A DNA stretch of 64,000 bases. It comes from Rhizosphaericola sp047606825 (lineage in GTDB: Bacteria > Bacteroidota > Bacteroidia > Chitinophagales > Chitinophagaceae). Shown in pieces: positions 8,861 through 16,982 of this stretch (positions are counted from its first letter, which is position 1; every line of letters begins with the position of its first letter). A program made the translations under genes and the position numbers. The notes under the pieces are model-generated. The model was not told the origin of the DNA. It did not search any database and worked only from the letters and a program-made list of their open reading frames with translations. The stretch is taken from contig JASGDY010000005.1 of NCBI GenBank assembly GCA_047606825.1, positions 1 through 64,000 of the forward strand, given 5' to 3'.

Positions 8861-10423
8861 ATTTATTTTTTGTTGAGGATTAAAATATTCAAATAGACTG
8901 TACCAAACATTCAGCTTTTCTTTTATACCATAAGTATTCCCGTTTTTGATATCATCAAGAATGGAACTAAATGCCATGTCGTCAAATACAGAACCGTCAA
9001 TCGTATTCCTTTGTGACTTATATACATAATCATAAACGGCTTTCCGGTATTTACAATAGGAGCTAAACGTCATATCCAGCTTGGCATAATCTTCTTTATT
9101 CAGTTCTCCGAAATAATCCAAGCGCAGGTACTTATTCTGTACCAATGGCTTAAAGACTTGCTGTTCAAAATCAAAGATGTTTTTAATAAGCGGATAATGC
9201 TTGTTCTCCTTGCTGTCCTTTTCCTTAATATCAAATAGGTTCTGTATCGCCAATTCAGGTTTTATGGCATATTCAAACTTTGATACAAAATCAAAATCCC
9301 TAAAGAGAATACCATCTTTTGTGTTTTGCCAGAAAAGCAGGTAATAATTGGCGACATCATCAGCATTGTCCTCAGCCAATTTTTGTATCATTTCTTTATA
9401 GCCAATCTTAAAACCATTTTCCCTGAAAATACCGATTACTTTTCTTTGTAATTCTTCTTTATAAATAAAAATCGGCAAAGGATTGGGCAACGTTTTATTG
9501 GGAAGCAGGTTCTTTAAATCATTCAATAGTTTGGCTTCGACATTGGAAATTCTGCCACTAATATCGAAACTCGCCGTCTGATGCAACAGGAACGGCATAT
9601 TGCTGTTAAAGCCATTCATGAAATTACTGGTGCCATAAATCAATCCGTTTTCATCAGGTTCCGTATTGTAATTAGCCGTATTAAAAAGCTTATCATCCAA
9701 ATATTTCTTATGCACTTCCTGATATAAATCCAAGTGCACATCCAGATAAAAGATGATATAATCACTATCTTCCAACGGCCTCACTTTAAGCAAATCACCT
9801 TCTGTTTCAGAGATAACAGCTTTAATACGTTCTTTCTGCGTTTTATCCGTTGCCAGTTTAAGTGCTTCTTTATCGTCCGTCAATTTAGCCTCTAATACTG
9901 ACCTTTGTGCGGCATAGGCATCTTCTATTTTATGGAGTACGGAAGAAAATGTATTGTGCGTAAAAAAACGCTCAAAGATGACATATTTCTCAGAATTGTC
10001 TTTGTTTTCAAACAGTATAAAGGCTTTGTTGAAATAATCCCCAAAGCGGTCATAAAGCTGCTTTTTCTTTTTACCTTCATTCTCTTCATATTTTGCCCCG
10101 CCTTTTAGATGCTCTCTTTTAAACGCAACGACAAAAGGCGAACATGTATGTATCGCTTTCGTAGGTAAATCGAAACATTTATTCGTATCAATGCACCAGG
10201 CGTTTTGATGTAAAAGTTTACATTGATTCAGGAAATCCGACACATCGTCTTTCTGCTTTTTTGAATACAGTTCATACCGAAAATTATCTCCATCAATACT
10301 TACCTCAGCGGTATCATTGACAACCTTCCTCAGCAGAATATGTAGCCCTTCTTTGGGCATAGAGCCCAGATTCTTAAAATCTTCATCCAGGTTCGCAGTA
10401 AAGTTTACAAGTTCTTTAATCAT
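8480..10423 (-). CDS. cas8b: Cascade large subunit Cas8b (Csh1-like)
   Basis: This 647-residue protein occupies the large-subunit position between cas6 and cas7 and has the size and weak sequence conservation of TM1802/Csh1-type Cas8b, which recognises the PAM and recruits Cas3. It is lysine- and acid-rich with a helical C-terminal third that corresponds to Cas11. The start is the ATG at 10423 (MIKELVNFTANLDEDFKNLG). A small broken reading frame ends inside this start region (AATGATTAA). Identification rests on size, position and the C-terminal segment rather than a catalytic motif. Confidence 0.9.
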   Translation of the reverse strand: MIKELVNFTANLDEDFKNLGSMPKEGLHILLRKVVNDTAEVSIDGDNFRYELYSKKQKDDVSDFLNQCKLLHQNAWCIDTNKCFDLPTKAIHTCSPFVVAFKREHLKGGAKYEENEGKKKKQLYDRFGDYFNKAFILFENKDNSEKYVIFERFFTHNTFSSVLHKIEDAYAAQRSVLEAKLTDDKEALKLATDKTQKERIKAVISETEGDLLKVRPLEDSDYIIFYLDVHLDLYQEVHKKYLDDKLFNTANYNTEPDENGLIYGTSNFMNGFNSNMPFLLHQTASFDISGRISNVEAKLLNDLKNLLPNKTLPNPLPIFIYKEELQRKVIGIFRENGFKIGYKEMIQKLAEDNADDVANYYLLFWQNTKDGILFRDFDFVSKFEYAIKPELAIQNLFDIKEKDSKENKHYPLIKNIFDFEQQVFKPLVQNKYLRLDYFGELNKEDYAKLDMTFSSYCKYRKAVYDYVYKSQRNTIDGSVFDDMAFSSILDDIKNGNTYGIKEKLNVWYSLFEYFNPQQKINMVNKLKEYQDFVAAIIADEQPTDVTDEKFAFAAGQVIEYILSKSKSADNSYNLLEPYMQQAKCDEFKRAIANDFGRYKHENFSKNFEKVAALVLSHETDANLKHLLPQILSGVFSKNQLFSTNTSK

Positions 10424-10637
10424 TATTGCAAATATTTTTTATTAGCTCATATACCTCAGCAGAATAAAAATCACTTTCGACAAACCATTCATCAAATACA
10501 AATGCTTCATGCTCTCGCCTAAGATTCTCAATATAACAGATAAATGTACCCAATCCATTACACCATTATCACTTCTCACATAATTGAGACGCATCCATAA
10601 CAAAATATTTCACAGCAAAAGTAAAGTATTTTGTCAT
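10416..10637 (-). pseudogene. broken small reading frame upstream of cas8b
   Basis: One minus-strand frame runs from ATG at 10637 (MTKYFTFAVKYFV) through MDASQLCEK, hits tandem stops TGA TAA at 10571-10566, then continues open to a TAA at 10418-10416 that overlaps the cas8b ATG. The downstream half is strikingly protein-like (GLGTFICYIENLRREHEAF, then VFDEWFVESDFYSAEVYELI). Its overlap with cas8b is that of a translationally coupled gene. It may be a decayed gene with compensating frameshifts, since the +1 frame across the stops is also open, or a 46-codon gene with a TTG start at 10553. Its first part overlaps a -7-like box at 10623-10616. I do not recognise the family. Confidence 0.5.
10616..10623 (-). 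promoter_or_regulatory. candidate -7 box for cas8b transcription
   Basis: TACTTTTG on the minus strand matches the Bacteroidota -7 consensus TAnnTTTG exactly. No good TTG element lies 19-21 bases upstream; only TTC is present at 18. Transcription would start near 10609, just before the ATG of the MDASQLCEK mini-frame at 10598. Confidence 0.35.
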
Positions 10638-10671
10638 AATGAAGTTGATTAGTAATAAATTTTTATCATTT

Positions 10672-10682
10672 CAACTTTATTA
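10672..10682 (-). other. 11-nt seed-match site for the solitary CRISPR-like RNA
   Basis: On the minus strand, 10682 to 10672 reads TAATAAAGTTG, identical to the first 11 nt after the handle of the repeat-like element (10747-10757, plus strand). The bases in the PAM position are AGA. It lies directly upstream of a candidate plus-strand -7 box at 10685-10692. A full R-loop would cover about 10682-10646 and reach the -33 position of the candidate minus-strand promoter. The match is seen; target function is inference. Confidence 0.4.
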
Positions 10683-10684
10683 TC

Positions 10685-10692
10685 TATTTTTG
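10685..10692 (+). promoter_or_regulatory. candidate -7 box for the CRISPR-like RNA
   Basis: TATTTTTG matches TAnnTTTG exactly. The predicted start would be near 10698, about 20 bases before the degenerate repeat. A matching TTG at the -33 position is not visible. Confidence 0.4.
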
Positions 10693-10716
10693 ACGATCAG
10701 TATTTCGCTCAGCTAT

Positions 10717-10780
10717 CATACAATCGCACAATTATTGAATTGAAATTAATAAAGTTGCTTAGTTGGAATACTGATTTTTT
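10717..10780 (+). ncRNA. solitary CRISPR repeat-like element (CreA / Cas-regulating RNA-like)
   Basis: Positions 10717-10746 on the plus strand match the canonical (minus-strand) array repeat at 24 of 30 bases, including the whole handle ATTGAAAT and AATCGCAC. Orientation is opposite to the array. The following spacer-like sequence overlaps the end of cas6 in antisense, and its first 11 nt match a site at 10682-10672. Single degenerate repeats near cas genes are known as creA antitoxins (between cas6 and cas8 in Haloarcula type I-B) and as Cas-regulating RNAs that lead Cascade to nearby promoters. No second repeat is seen, so the 3' end is approximate. Confidence 0.6.
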
Positions 10781-11559
10781 TCTTTAGCATCTGTTACCAC
10801 CTCCACACATCCAAATCCCTGTGAATTCTCAATTCCCGCACCGGCATTCAGCAACAATTCCACGAAATATTTCTCCGCAGTTACCCTCAGACCGAAATTC
10901 ATCCAGCCACGAATCTTCGTTTCCTTTTTAATGGTTATTAAACGGGATTTAAACGGCTTTTGCATTGGGATAATCTCTGCCATTAACAATGCACTTTCTG
11001 CGGTTGCTTTATCATAGCAACTTTCAATCTTGCTTCGCCAGTTATAAATAAGGCTTTCCGCAAAACGGGCGTCATCCGGGTGCAGGAAGTCATAATTCCC
11101 TCTTTCATTTTTCATTCCGGCCACCACAGGAGAAAGCGGCTTAAGCCGTAGGCTTACCAACTCATTATCTTTATATTGCTGTAACGGATTCGCCAGGCTT
11201 GCCACAGACTTAACAACAAAGCTTGCTTTTGATTTTTTATCCGCAATTTCAATCGTCTGGGATTGAAAAAGGCCCTTAACAAAATTTTGTGCAGCCACCG
11301 GGAGGTGAAAACCTACCTGTAAATGGGCTTCACCGCCCAACAGCCGCATTCTGTCTCCTTCAATCTTAAACGGCACATTTAGTTGGGAAAAAGTGAAGAA
11401 CTTAAAGCCTTTACCATAACCCTTTTCGTGAAGAAACGACGCATATCGAGCATCGCCACGGGATAAGATTTTATAAAGTGCCGCACTTAGCGGATAGGCG
11501 TAATTCAATGGCAAGATTCCTGAGCCATTTTGAGTAAAAAAAGTCAAGACAAATCTCAT
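10759..11559 (-). CDS. cas6: CRISPR repeat endoribonuclease Cas6
   Basis: This 266-residue RAMP protein cuts pre-crRNA inside the repeats to leave the 8-nt handle. It has the N-terminal ferredoxin-like start MRFVLTFFTQNGSGILPLNY, a candidate catalytic histidine at 44 (ASFLHEKGYG) and the C-terminal glycine-rich loop GAGIENSQGFGCVEV diagnostic of Cas6. It is the first gene of the cas operon and is separated from cas8b by 335 bases, unlike the other, tightly packed cas genes. The repeat-like element lies 13 bases beyond its stop on the other strand. Confidence 0.93.
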   Translation of the reverse strand: MRFVLTFFTQNGSGILPLNYAYPLSAALYKILSRGDARYASFLHEKGYGKGFKFFTFSQLNVPFKIEGDRMRLLGGEAHLQVGFHLPVAAQNFVKGLFQSQTIEIADKKSKASFVVKSVASLANPLQQYKDNELVSLRLKPLSPVVAGMKNERGNYDFLHPDDARFAESLIYNWRSKIESCYDKATAESALLMAEIIPMQKPFKSRLITIKKETKIRGWMNFGLRVTAEKYFVELLLNAGAGIENSQGFGCVEVVTDAKEKNQYSN

Positions 11560-11821
11560 TGTATGATTTTAGGAAGTTAAAGGTTTGGTAAATGTACAAT
11601 ATTATGATTCAAAATAGGGATTGTCCCAATTATTTTTATGGTTGTGTCTTTTTTCCTTTCTTAGAACGTTAGACCACTTTGCGATGGCAGTTTCCAACTG
11701 ACCGGAAAGCATCTTCATTATTTCCGCGTATCCAGCAGTTTTTTAAGGGCGGCGATGACCGCATTGATTCCATAACGGTTGCTACCGGAGTTGTCCTCGC
11801 TACCATGGTATATGCATGTAC
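11560..11821. other. intergenic region upstream of cas6
   Basis: No convincing gene is seen here. It should contain the cas6 promoter on the minus strand. The best -7-like sequence is TACATTTA (7 of 8 to TAnnTTTG) near 11594-11587, without a well-placed upstream box. A short palindrome GGGATTGTCCC lies near 11617. Short open frames on both strands lack recognisable features. Confidence 0.4.
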
Positions 11822-11862
11822 CAAACAAAAAAGTAGCTATGAATTTAACTTCATAACTACTT
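11822..11862 (-). terminator. terminator after tRNA-Val
   Basis: Arms 11831-11843 and 11850-11862 form a 13-bp hairpin with one mismatch, followed on the minus strand by TTTTTTG. It lies 10 bases beyond the tRNA 3' end. Confidence 0.8.
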
Positions 11863-11871
11863 GATTACCAG

Positions 11872-11946
11872 TGGGAGCTGAGGGGCTCGAACCCCCGACC
11901 CTCTGCTTGTAAGGCAGATGCTCTAAACCAACTGAGCTAAGCTCCC
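11872..11946 (-). tRNA. tRNA-Val (anticodon TAC)
   Basis: The cloverleaf is complete: acceptor GGGAGCT pairs with AGCTCCC, the D arm is GCTC...GAGC, the anticodon loop is CTTACAA with TAC at 34-36, and the T arm contains GGTTCGAGC. The 3' CCA is not encoded (CTG follows). A terminator hairpin follows directly. Confidence 0.96.
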
Positions 11947-12003
11947 TTTGCGTTTTGGGAGTGCAAATATAGGCGTGGTTTTTTGTTTGGCAAAATATAA
12001 ACG

Positions 12004-13764
12004 CTACTTTTTTCTGCTTTTTTTCTGCTTTGTTGGGATGCTGTCCTCCAGGAATTTTTGGATGCCGGTGACCGTTGCCTGCACCATTTTGTCCTGCCAT
12101 CTGGGATCGAGTAGTTTGGATTCGTCTTCCGGGTTGGAGATAAACGCCAGTTCGTTCAAAGCATTGACGTAGTTGGTCGGTCCGCTCAACGCAAAATTGA
12201 AAGCTCCTACATTGCCGTAGTCTTCCAGTCCTAGCCGCAGCATTTCCTTATAGATGTATTCGGAGAGTGGTGCAAATCCAATATAGCGGTAATACGTCGA
12301 AGTGCCTTGCACAAACGGTCCGGCGGAATTGCAGTGCAGGCTTACCAGTAAGTCCGGCGCGGCTGCTTTCAAGAACAAAATCCTTTCCTGCATTCCCAGC
12401 GAGGTATCCTTGGTGCGCGTCATGATGACATTGGCGCCGAGGGATTTGAGTCGGTTGTAGAGCTTGCGGGTGATTTGGAGCGTGATGTCTTTTTCATAGA
12501 CGCCCGTAAGTCCCTGTGCACCCATGTTGTCGCCGCCGTGTCCTGCGTCGAGCGCGATGGTCAAGTCTTTCCAATTAGAGGATTTCGGTCCATTTTTCAA
12601 AAAAACAACCAGATTGTTGCCTTCGTAATGGATGTCATAACCCCAAAGTTGCGGCTGTTTCAGGTCGATGAATACGCGGAGGACATTATCGGGCATTTGC
12701 TCGTACCAGATGTTGCGGATGACGTGCAGGTTTTGCAGTTTGGTAATCCAGTTGGTATTGGAAACCGTGCCGTAGATGTCCACCAACAGCCGGGATGGAT
12801 TGAGTTCCGTGGTGCTGTTGTAGGGACGACGGCTTTCGAGGTTGATGCTGACGATGTCGCCGCTGTCCGTCGGCATGACACGCCAGTTGCCCGACAAAAT
12901 GGTCGGAGGTGGCGTGGGTTTGTTTTCTGTCAACGTGAAGTTGCTCGTTGGGATATAGGCGGACTGTGACGGACTTAACTGTACGCGGTAGTTGTTGTCG
13001 ATTTTTCCCGTGACGACAAATGGAATCAGGCTGTCAAGATACGTCATCTTCGCGCCACCAAGACGATCCATGCCGTAACCGTACATCATATAGGGAAGTG
13101 TACCGGACGTATATCCGGAAATCCTTTGTCCTGAGAGCACATGTATCGGTACGCCTTGTTCTTTGCTGGTTGTTTGGCCGTTTTGGGGATTGGTCAGCGT
13201 GAAGAGCAAAGGGAAATTTCTGCCGGTGTCTGTATTTTGGAAAACATAGTAGCCTTTATAAATGCCAGGACCTGCGATGGAGGAATCCTGCTCGACAAGA
13301 TTGGTCTGGTTCCATGCTATTTTTTGGTTGGGCGTTGCTTTGACAGTGAGTTGTAGCTGGTCCCCGGGGCGCACCCATTGCAGGTTTTCGGGATAGGTCC
13401 GTATGGTCGCAATTGCAAAACCATTGACGGGCGTATATTTCGGAGCTGTTTTTTTGAATAGGAGAAATGTTCTTTTCTCCGTTTTTTCATTGTATGTGCA
13501 AGACGCTTCAATCGTATTCAAACCTTCGTGCAGCGAATCTATCTTGATGGCAAATGCGCCGGTGTTGTATATCTTGACGGCTCTGTCGTTGATACGCAGT
13601 TTTCCAAAAGGTTTCTGGGCCAATCCTGAAAACGTAACCGAATTGCTTGTTGTCGTAAAGCTGTCTTTTGCCGGTGATGCAAATTGTACCGTAGTAATCT
13701 GCGCATGTACGGGATGGTGCCGGAAGGCGAGGAGGAGCAGTACTCCAAACAGGAAATTTTTCAT
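12004..13764 (-). CDS. N-acetylmuramoyl-L-alanine amidase, secreted
   Basis: This 586-residue protein cleaves the bond between MurNAc and the stem peptide of peptidoglycan. It starts with a signal peptide (MKNFLFGVLLLLAFRHHPVHA). About 380 residues of beta-rich sequence follow, including an SH3-like or AMIN-like part (around LLVDIYGTVSNTNW). The C-terminal Amidase_3 domain begins near residue 400: TIALDAGHGGDNMG carries the zinc ligand His, YEKDIT a ligand Glu, and VSLHCNSA the second His. It is longer than simple AmiC proteins, and the N-terminal part suggests envelope targeting. The gene stands alone, divergent from the TIGR02757 gene. Confidence 0.9.
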   Translation of the reverse strand: MKNFLFGVLLLLAFRHHPVHAQITTVQFASPAKDSFTTTSNSVTFSGLAQKPFGKLRINDRAVKIYNTGAFAIKIDSLHEGLNTIEASCTYNEKTEKRTFLLFKKTAPKYTPVNGFAIATIRTYPENLQWVRPGDQLQLTVKATPNQKIAWNQTNLVEQDSSIAGPGIYKGYYVFQNTDTGRNFPLLFTLTNPQNGQTTSKEQGVPIHVLSGQRISGYTSGTLPYMMYGYGMDRLGGAKMTYLDSLIPFVVTGKIDNNYRVQLSPSQSAYIPTSNFTLTENKPTPPPTILSGNWRVMPTDSGDIVSINLESRRPYNSTTELNPSRLLVDIYGTVSNTNWITKLQNLHVIRNIWYEQMPDNVLRVFIDLKQPQLWGYDIHYEGNNLVVFLKNGPKSSNWKDLTIALDAGHGGDNMGAQGLTGVYEKDITLQITRKLYNRLKSLGANVIMTRTKDTSLGMQERILFLKAAAPDLLVSLHCNSAGPFVQGTSTYYRYIGFAPLSEYIYKEMLRLGLEDYGNVGAFNFALSGPTNYVNALNELAFISNPEDESKLLDPRWQDKMVQATVTGIQKFLEDSIPTKQKKSRKK

Positions 13765-13889
13765 TTGCCAAAGTTATATTTCGCAAGTGATAAACCCAAA
13801 AAGTTCATTAGAACTGTGGGACGGTGTTGTTGCCAACTTTACTATTCTGAATAACGAACAGAATTACAAATACTTACGTTCTGACATCT

Positions 13890-13906
13890 CTAATGACCGT
13901 CATTAG
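13890..13906. repeat. palindrome in the divergent intergenic region
   Basis: CTAATGAC, one base, then GTCATTAG forms a perfect 8-bp inverted repeat between the divergent amidase and TIGR02757 genes. It has operator-like size, but no regulator can be assigned. Confidence 0.4.
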
Positions 13907-14003
13907 AAACTTAGTCCTAACCAGCTTTTTAGGGATAAAAGCATAAAGGATTGCAGCGTTTAGAATTTCTAGGCACTAAATTCTGTATTTGTATTTTTGC
14001 CTT

Positions 14004-14768
14004 ATGATTGACCTCAAAACGTTGTTGGACGAAAAGGTAGCACTTTACAACCGACCGGAATTCATAGCCGACGATCCGATTTCCATTCCGCATTTGTTTG
14101 TAAGCAAACAGGATATTGAGATTGCGGGGCTGTTTGCTGCGCTTTTTGCATGGGGCAACCGCACTATCATCATCAACAAGGCCAAGGAACTCATGCAGTT
14201 GATGGACATGCAGCCTTACGATTTCATTTTGAACCACAAAGAAAGCGATCTGAAACGACTGACACAGTTCAAGCACCGCACGTTCAACACCACAGACCTG
14301 CTCTACTTCCTGGATTTCCTCCAGAGGCATTATAGGCAGTATGGCTCGTTGGAAGACGCTTTTATTGCCGGAAAGGATGCAACAGCCGAAGCAAGCCTCA
14401 ACCATTTCTACCAATATTTCGTTGCCCACGATTATTTTCCAGCAAGGACGGCTAAGCATGTCGCTTGCCCCGCCAAAAAATCCCATTGCAAAAGACTCAA
14501 CATGTACCTGCGCTGGATGGTACGCCGTGACGACAAAGGCGTAGACTTCGGAGTCTGGGAACGTCTCAAGATGAAGAATCTGATCATCCCCATCGATGTA
14601 CATGTCGCCCGTGTCGCCCAGCAACTCGGGCTGCTCTCCGACGAAGCCATCAGCTGGAAAACGGCAGTTGCACTTACGGCAAAGCTGAAGCTATTGGATC
14701 CGGACGACCCAGTCCGTTATGATTTTGCCCTTTTTGGCATGGGCATCAATACAAAACCCGGCAGGTAA
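14004..14768 (+). CDS. TIGR02757 / DUF2400 family protein
   Basis: This 254-residue protein belongs to a conserved family of unknown biochemical role found mainly in Bacteroidota. Typical segments are FVSKQDIEIAGLFAALFAWG and NRTIIINKAKELM near residues 30-60, and FPARTAKHVACPAKKSHCKR with LNMYLRWMVRRDDKGVDFG around 145-180. This second part resembles the helical, metal-cysteine architecture of DNA-glycosylase-like proteins, but no function is established. I chose the start at MIDLKTLL rather than the ATG five codons upstream. The stop codon falls in the loop of the terminator hairpin. Confidence 0.88.
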   Translation: MIDLKTLLDEKVALYNRPEFIADDPISIPHLFVSKQDIEIAGLFAALFAWGNRTIIINKAKELMQLMDMQPYDFILNHKESDLKRLTQFKHRTFNTTDLLYFLDFLQRHYRQYGSLEDAFIAGKDATAEASLNHFYQYFVAHDYFPARTAKHVACPAKKSHCKRLNMYLRWMVRRDDKGVDFGVWERLKMKNLIIPIDVHVARVAQQLGLLSDEAISWKTAVALTAKLKLLDPDDPVRYDFALFGMGINTKPGR

Positions 14769-14783
14769 TTCCTACCGGGTTTT
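14753..14783 (+). terminator. terminator of the TIGR02757 gene
   Basis: AAAACCCGG at 14753-14761 pairs with CCGGGTTTT at 14775-14783, with AGG/CCT extending the stem. The gene's TAA lies in the loop, and a T-rich sequence follows. Confidence 0.85.
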
Positions 14784-15092
14784 GTTGTTCTTGTCAAGTG
14801 ATTTTTAGCAACGGCGTTCAATTTGATAAGGTGTCTTTTTAAAATTCACTAAGCATTACAATGGTATCCTACAAGAACACGGCTGACCATATATCGGTTA
14901 AAGTATTTTTTATGAATCTATTTATAGATACATATCCAACCGCAATTAATACACCGCAAAGGTATAAATAAAAATTTAGGTACACCAAATTTTTTATATC
15001 TTTTTTCTTATAAAATAAATTAATTTATAAAAATTAATATTTGTTAGTTTGTCAAAACAAAAATGGCTGTATCCGAAAAACAGACAATAAAA
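14784..15092. other. AT-rich intergenic stretch
   Basis: About 300 bases without a supportable gene between two converging terminators. It is strongly AT-rich from 14930 to 15050. I see no repeat family or RNA in it. Confidence 0.4.
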
Positions 15093-15116
15093 AAGCCGAT
15101 AGTATACTATCGGCTT
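15093..15116 (-). terminator. terminator of the TauE/SafE gene
   Basis: AGCCGATAGTA and TACTATCGGCT form a perfect palindrome, followed on the minus strand by TTTTTTATT. It lies 40 bases after the exporter stop codon. Confidence 0.85.
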
Positions 15117-15156
15117 ATCTACCATGCACCTTCTGCGAGAAGCGAAAGTGCGCTTT

Positions 15157-16065
15157 CTATATCTTGCTCAAGATGAGAGGGAACAATGTCAATGAGGAGG
15201 TCAGTATTACTAAGATGCCCACCAGCACCAGCAACAGTTTCTGGTTGATGCGTGACGCAATATAAGCACCCAGCGGTGCTGCGACAACACCGCCGACAAT
15301 CAGTCCAAGCACTATCTGCAAGTGCTGTACCCCTAGGATAAAAATGAAAATGGCTGTTGCAAAATATGTCACGAAGAACTCCGCGGTATTGACCGTACCA
15401 ATGGCATGACGCGGACTTTTCCCCTGGCTGAGCAGGTTGGTCGTCACGATCGGTCCCCAACCGCCACCGCCCACCGCATCGAGCAATCCACCAAAAAATG
15501 CGAGCAAAGCCGCGTGTTTCACTTCTTTCTCAGCTCCTGCATCCTTCTTCCTAAACGCCTTCGACAGTATATAAAAACCCAATACCAACAAGTAAAAAGC
15601 AACAAAAGGCTTGACCAGCTTCCCGTCAAAGAAATCGGAAATCAGGTACGCGCCGATGGATGAGCCTATGACGCCCGTGATGACAATCTGGAAAAACAGT
15701 TTTTTGTCGATATTGTCAAAACGGATATGGGACAGCCCTGAAACGCCCGTTGTGAATATCTCAGACGTATGCACACTTGCGGTCGCCAGCTTGGCTGGTA
15801 TCCCAAAGTTCATCAGCAGGGACGTACAGCTCACACCGTAAGCCATGCCCAGCGCACCATCGACCACTTCGGCGATAAAGCCAATCAGCACAAATTCTAG
15901 AAAAGTCCAGCCAAACCTCAGCGTTCCCGCTTCGTAGCCTCGGATCAACAGAAATACGAAATAGACAACAATCAAGACTTTTAGCAGCACTATCACCCAA
16001 GCGATATGTTTTAGCTGTATTTTTTGTGTGGGAACCAATGCTAATGTTTTCATTTTATTTGACAA
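15157..16065 (-). CDS. sulfite exporter TauE/SafE family membrane protein
   Basis: This 302-residue integral membrane protein of the TSUP (DUF81) family transports small sulfur-containing or organic anions across the inner membrane. Hydrophobic segments are spaced for about eight helices, beginning HIAWVIVLLKVLIVVYFVFLL. The two family repeats are seen at GFIAEVVDGALGMAYGVSCTSLL (near 75) and GGLLDAVGGGGWGPIVTTNLL (near 190), both with the conserved glycine and proline-containing loops. It is a single-gene unit with its own terminator. The substrate cannot be told from the sequence. Confidence 0.9.
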   Translation of the reverse strand: MSNKMKTLALVPTQKIQLKHIAWVIVLLKVLIVVYFVFLLIRGYEAGTLRFGWTFLEFVLIGFIAEVVDGALGMAYGVSCTSLLMNFGIPAKLATASVHTSEIFTTGVSGLSHIRFDNIDKKLFFQIVITGVIGSSIGAYLISDFFDGKLVKPFVAFYLLVLGFYILSKAFRKKDAGAEKEVKHAALLAFFGGLLDAVGGGGWGPIVTTNLLSQGKSPRHAIGTVNTAEFFVTYFATAIFIFILGVQHLQIVLGLIVGGVVAAPLGAYIASRINQKLLLVLVGILVILTSSLTLFPLILSKI

Positions 16066-16316
16066 TATTCAAGTTAGGAAACCGATCGACCTTTTTTAGT
16101 CTATCAATATTATAGACAAATATAGGGGGGAAAATTTAATTTCCGCATTCTCCTGCCGAAAAAAAGGAAAATGGACGAAATATGGTTCAATGGCGTTGCT
16201 CCCATCGTTGTATAGTAACTTATGTCGTTTTTGCCAGATTTGGCAACAAAAATTGTATGGTATGTTGTTTTTTGGCTATTAGGTCATACCTTTGCGTTCC
16301 TCTGTTTGGCTATAAC

Positions 16317-16390
16317 GGTCTGGTAGCTCAGCTGGATAGAGCAACAGCCTTCTAAGCTGTGGGCCATTGGTTCGAATCCAATCCAGATCA
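16317..16390 (+). tRNA. tRNA-Arg (anticodon TCT)
   Basis: The cloverleaf is complete: GGTCTGG pairs with CCAGATC, the D arm is GCTC...GAGC, the anticodon loop is CTTCTAA with TCT at 34-36, and the T loop is GGTTCGAAT. It reads AGA codons. The 3' CCA is not encoded. Confidence 0.96.
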
Positions 16391-16392
16391 CA

Positions 16393-16425
16393 GAAACCAC
16401 GTTGAAAAACGTGGTTTCTTCGTTT
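16393..16425 (+). terminator. terminator after tRNA-Arg
   Basis: GAAACCACGTT at 16393-16403 pairs with AACGTGGTTTC at 16408-16418, followed by TTCGTTT, directly behind the tRNA. Confidence 0.85.
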
Positions 16426-16535
16426 ACCGAAAAACTCAAACTGGAATTTTTATTATTATATTGATATATGCTATCGAACACGGATATTAAACATTTTGTT
16501 AATACATAACTTAATTTAAGCATACTTAAACCCAT

Positions 16536-16566
16536 AAAAAAAGGGGGAAATATTGCTATTTCCCCC
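16536..16566 (-). terminator. terminator of tmRNA
   Basis: GGGGGAAATA at 16543-16552 pairs with TATTTCCCCC at 16557-16566. On the minus strand it is followed by TTTTTTTATG. It lies 5 bases beyond the tmRNA 3' end. Confidence 0.88.
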
Positions 16567-16571
16567 TCAAG

Positions 16572-16946
16572 TGGAGCTGAGGGGAATCGAACCCCTGTCC
16601 AAACATGGTCATCATAAGTCTTCTACATGCTTAGTTCCCTATTGGTTGTCGGCGTAGGGCAGGGCAGAAACCAACCAACCATACACTTAGCTGAATCGTC
16701 TTTTGATACAGGCACAGCCTACTGTATCAGCATCCTGTTTTGTTTTGATGAGTCGGCGGCGGAGCTTGGTAACGGGACAACCTGCTCAACGCGGCCCTAA
16801 TGACTGCTTAATCACTGACTAGGCAGCCATGGCATAATTGTTATTGCCATTTATAGTTCGAGTATTCATATTTAAGTGCTAATTACACAACGCACTGCAT
16901 GCTTGTACCTACCATTCCTCATGCTGTCGAAACCAAGTACAGCCCC
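16572..16946 (-). ncRNA. ssrA: transfer-messenger RNA (tmRNA)
   Basis: This RNA rescues stalled ribosomes by acting as tRNA and mRNA. The 5' end GGGGCTG pairs with CAGCTCC at the 3' end, and the tRNA-like domain keeps GGTTTCGACAG and the T arm GGGGTTCGATTCCCC. The tag reading frame ends ...NGNNNYAMAA with TAG at 16821-16819, close to the YALAA/YAMAA tags of other Bacteroidota. The resume codon is not certain. Length is about 375 nt, and a strong terminator follows. Confidence 0.95.
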
Positions 16947-16982
16947 ATAAATCAAAGACCGAAGCAGGCAAAGATACGGATT

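Noticed and set aside
10424..10758. Classical CreT toxin with tandem rare arginine codons
   Set aside because: The mini-frame MDASQLCEK has no AGA or AGG run, so a direct copy of the haloarchaeal CreT cannot be claimed.
11679..11864. Plus-strand 61-codon frame before the tRNA-Val
   Set aside because: It runs through the tRNA terminator hairpin, has no start context and no recognisable domain.
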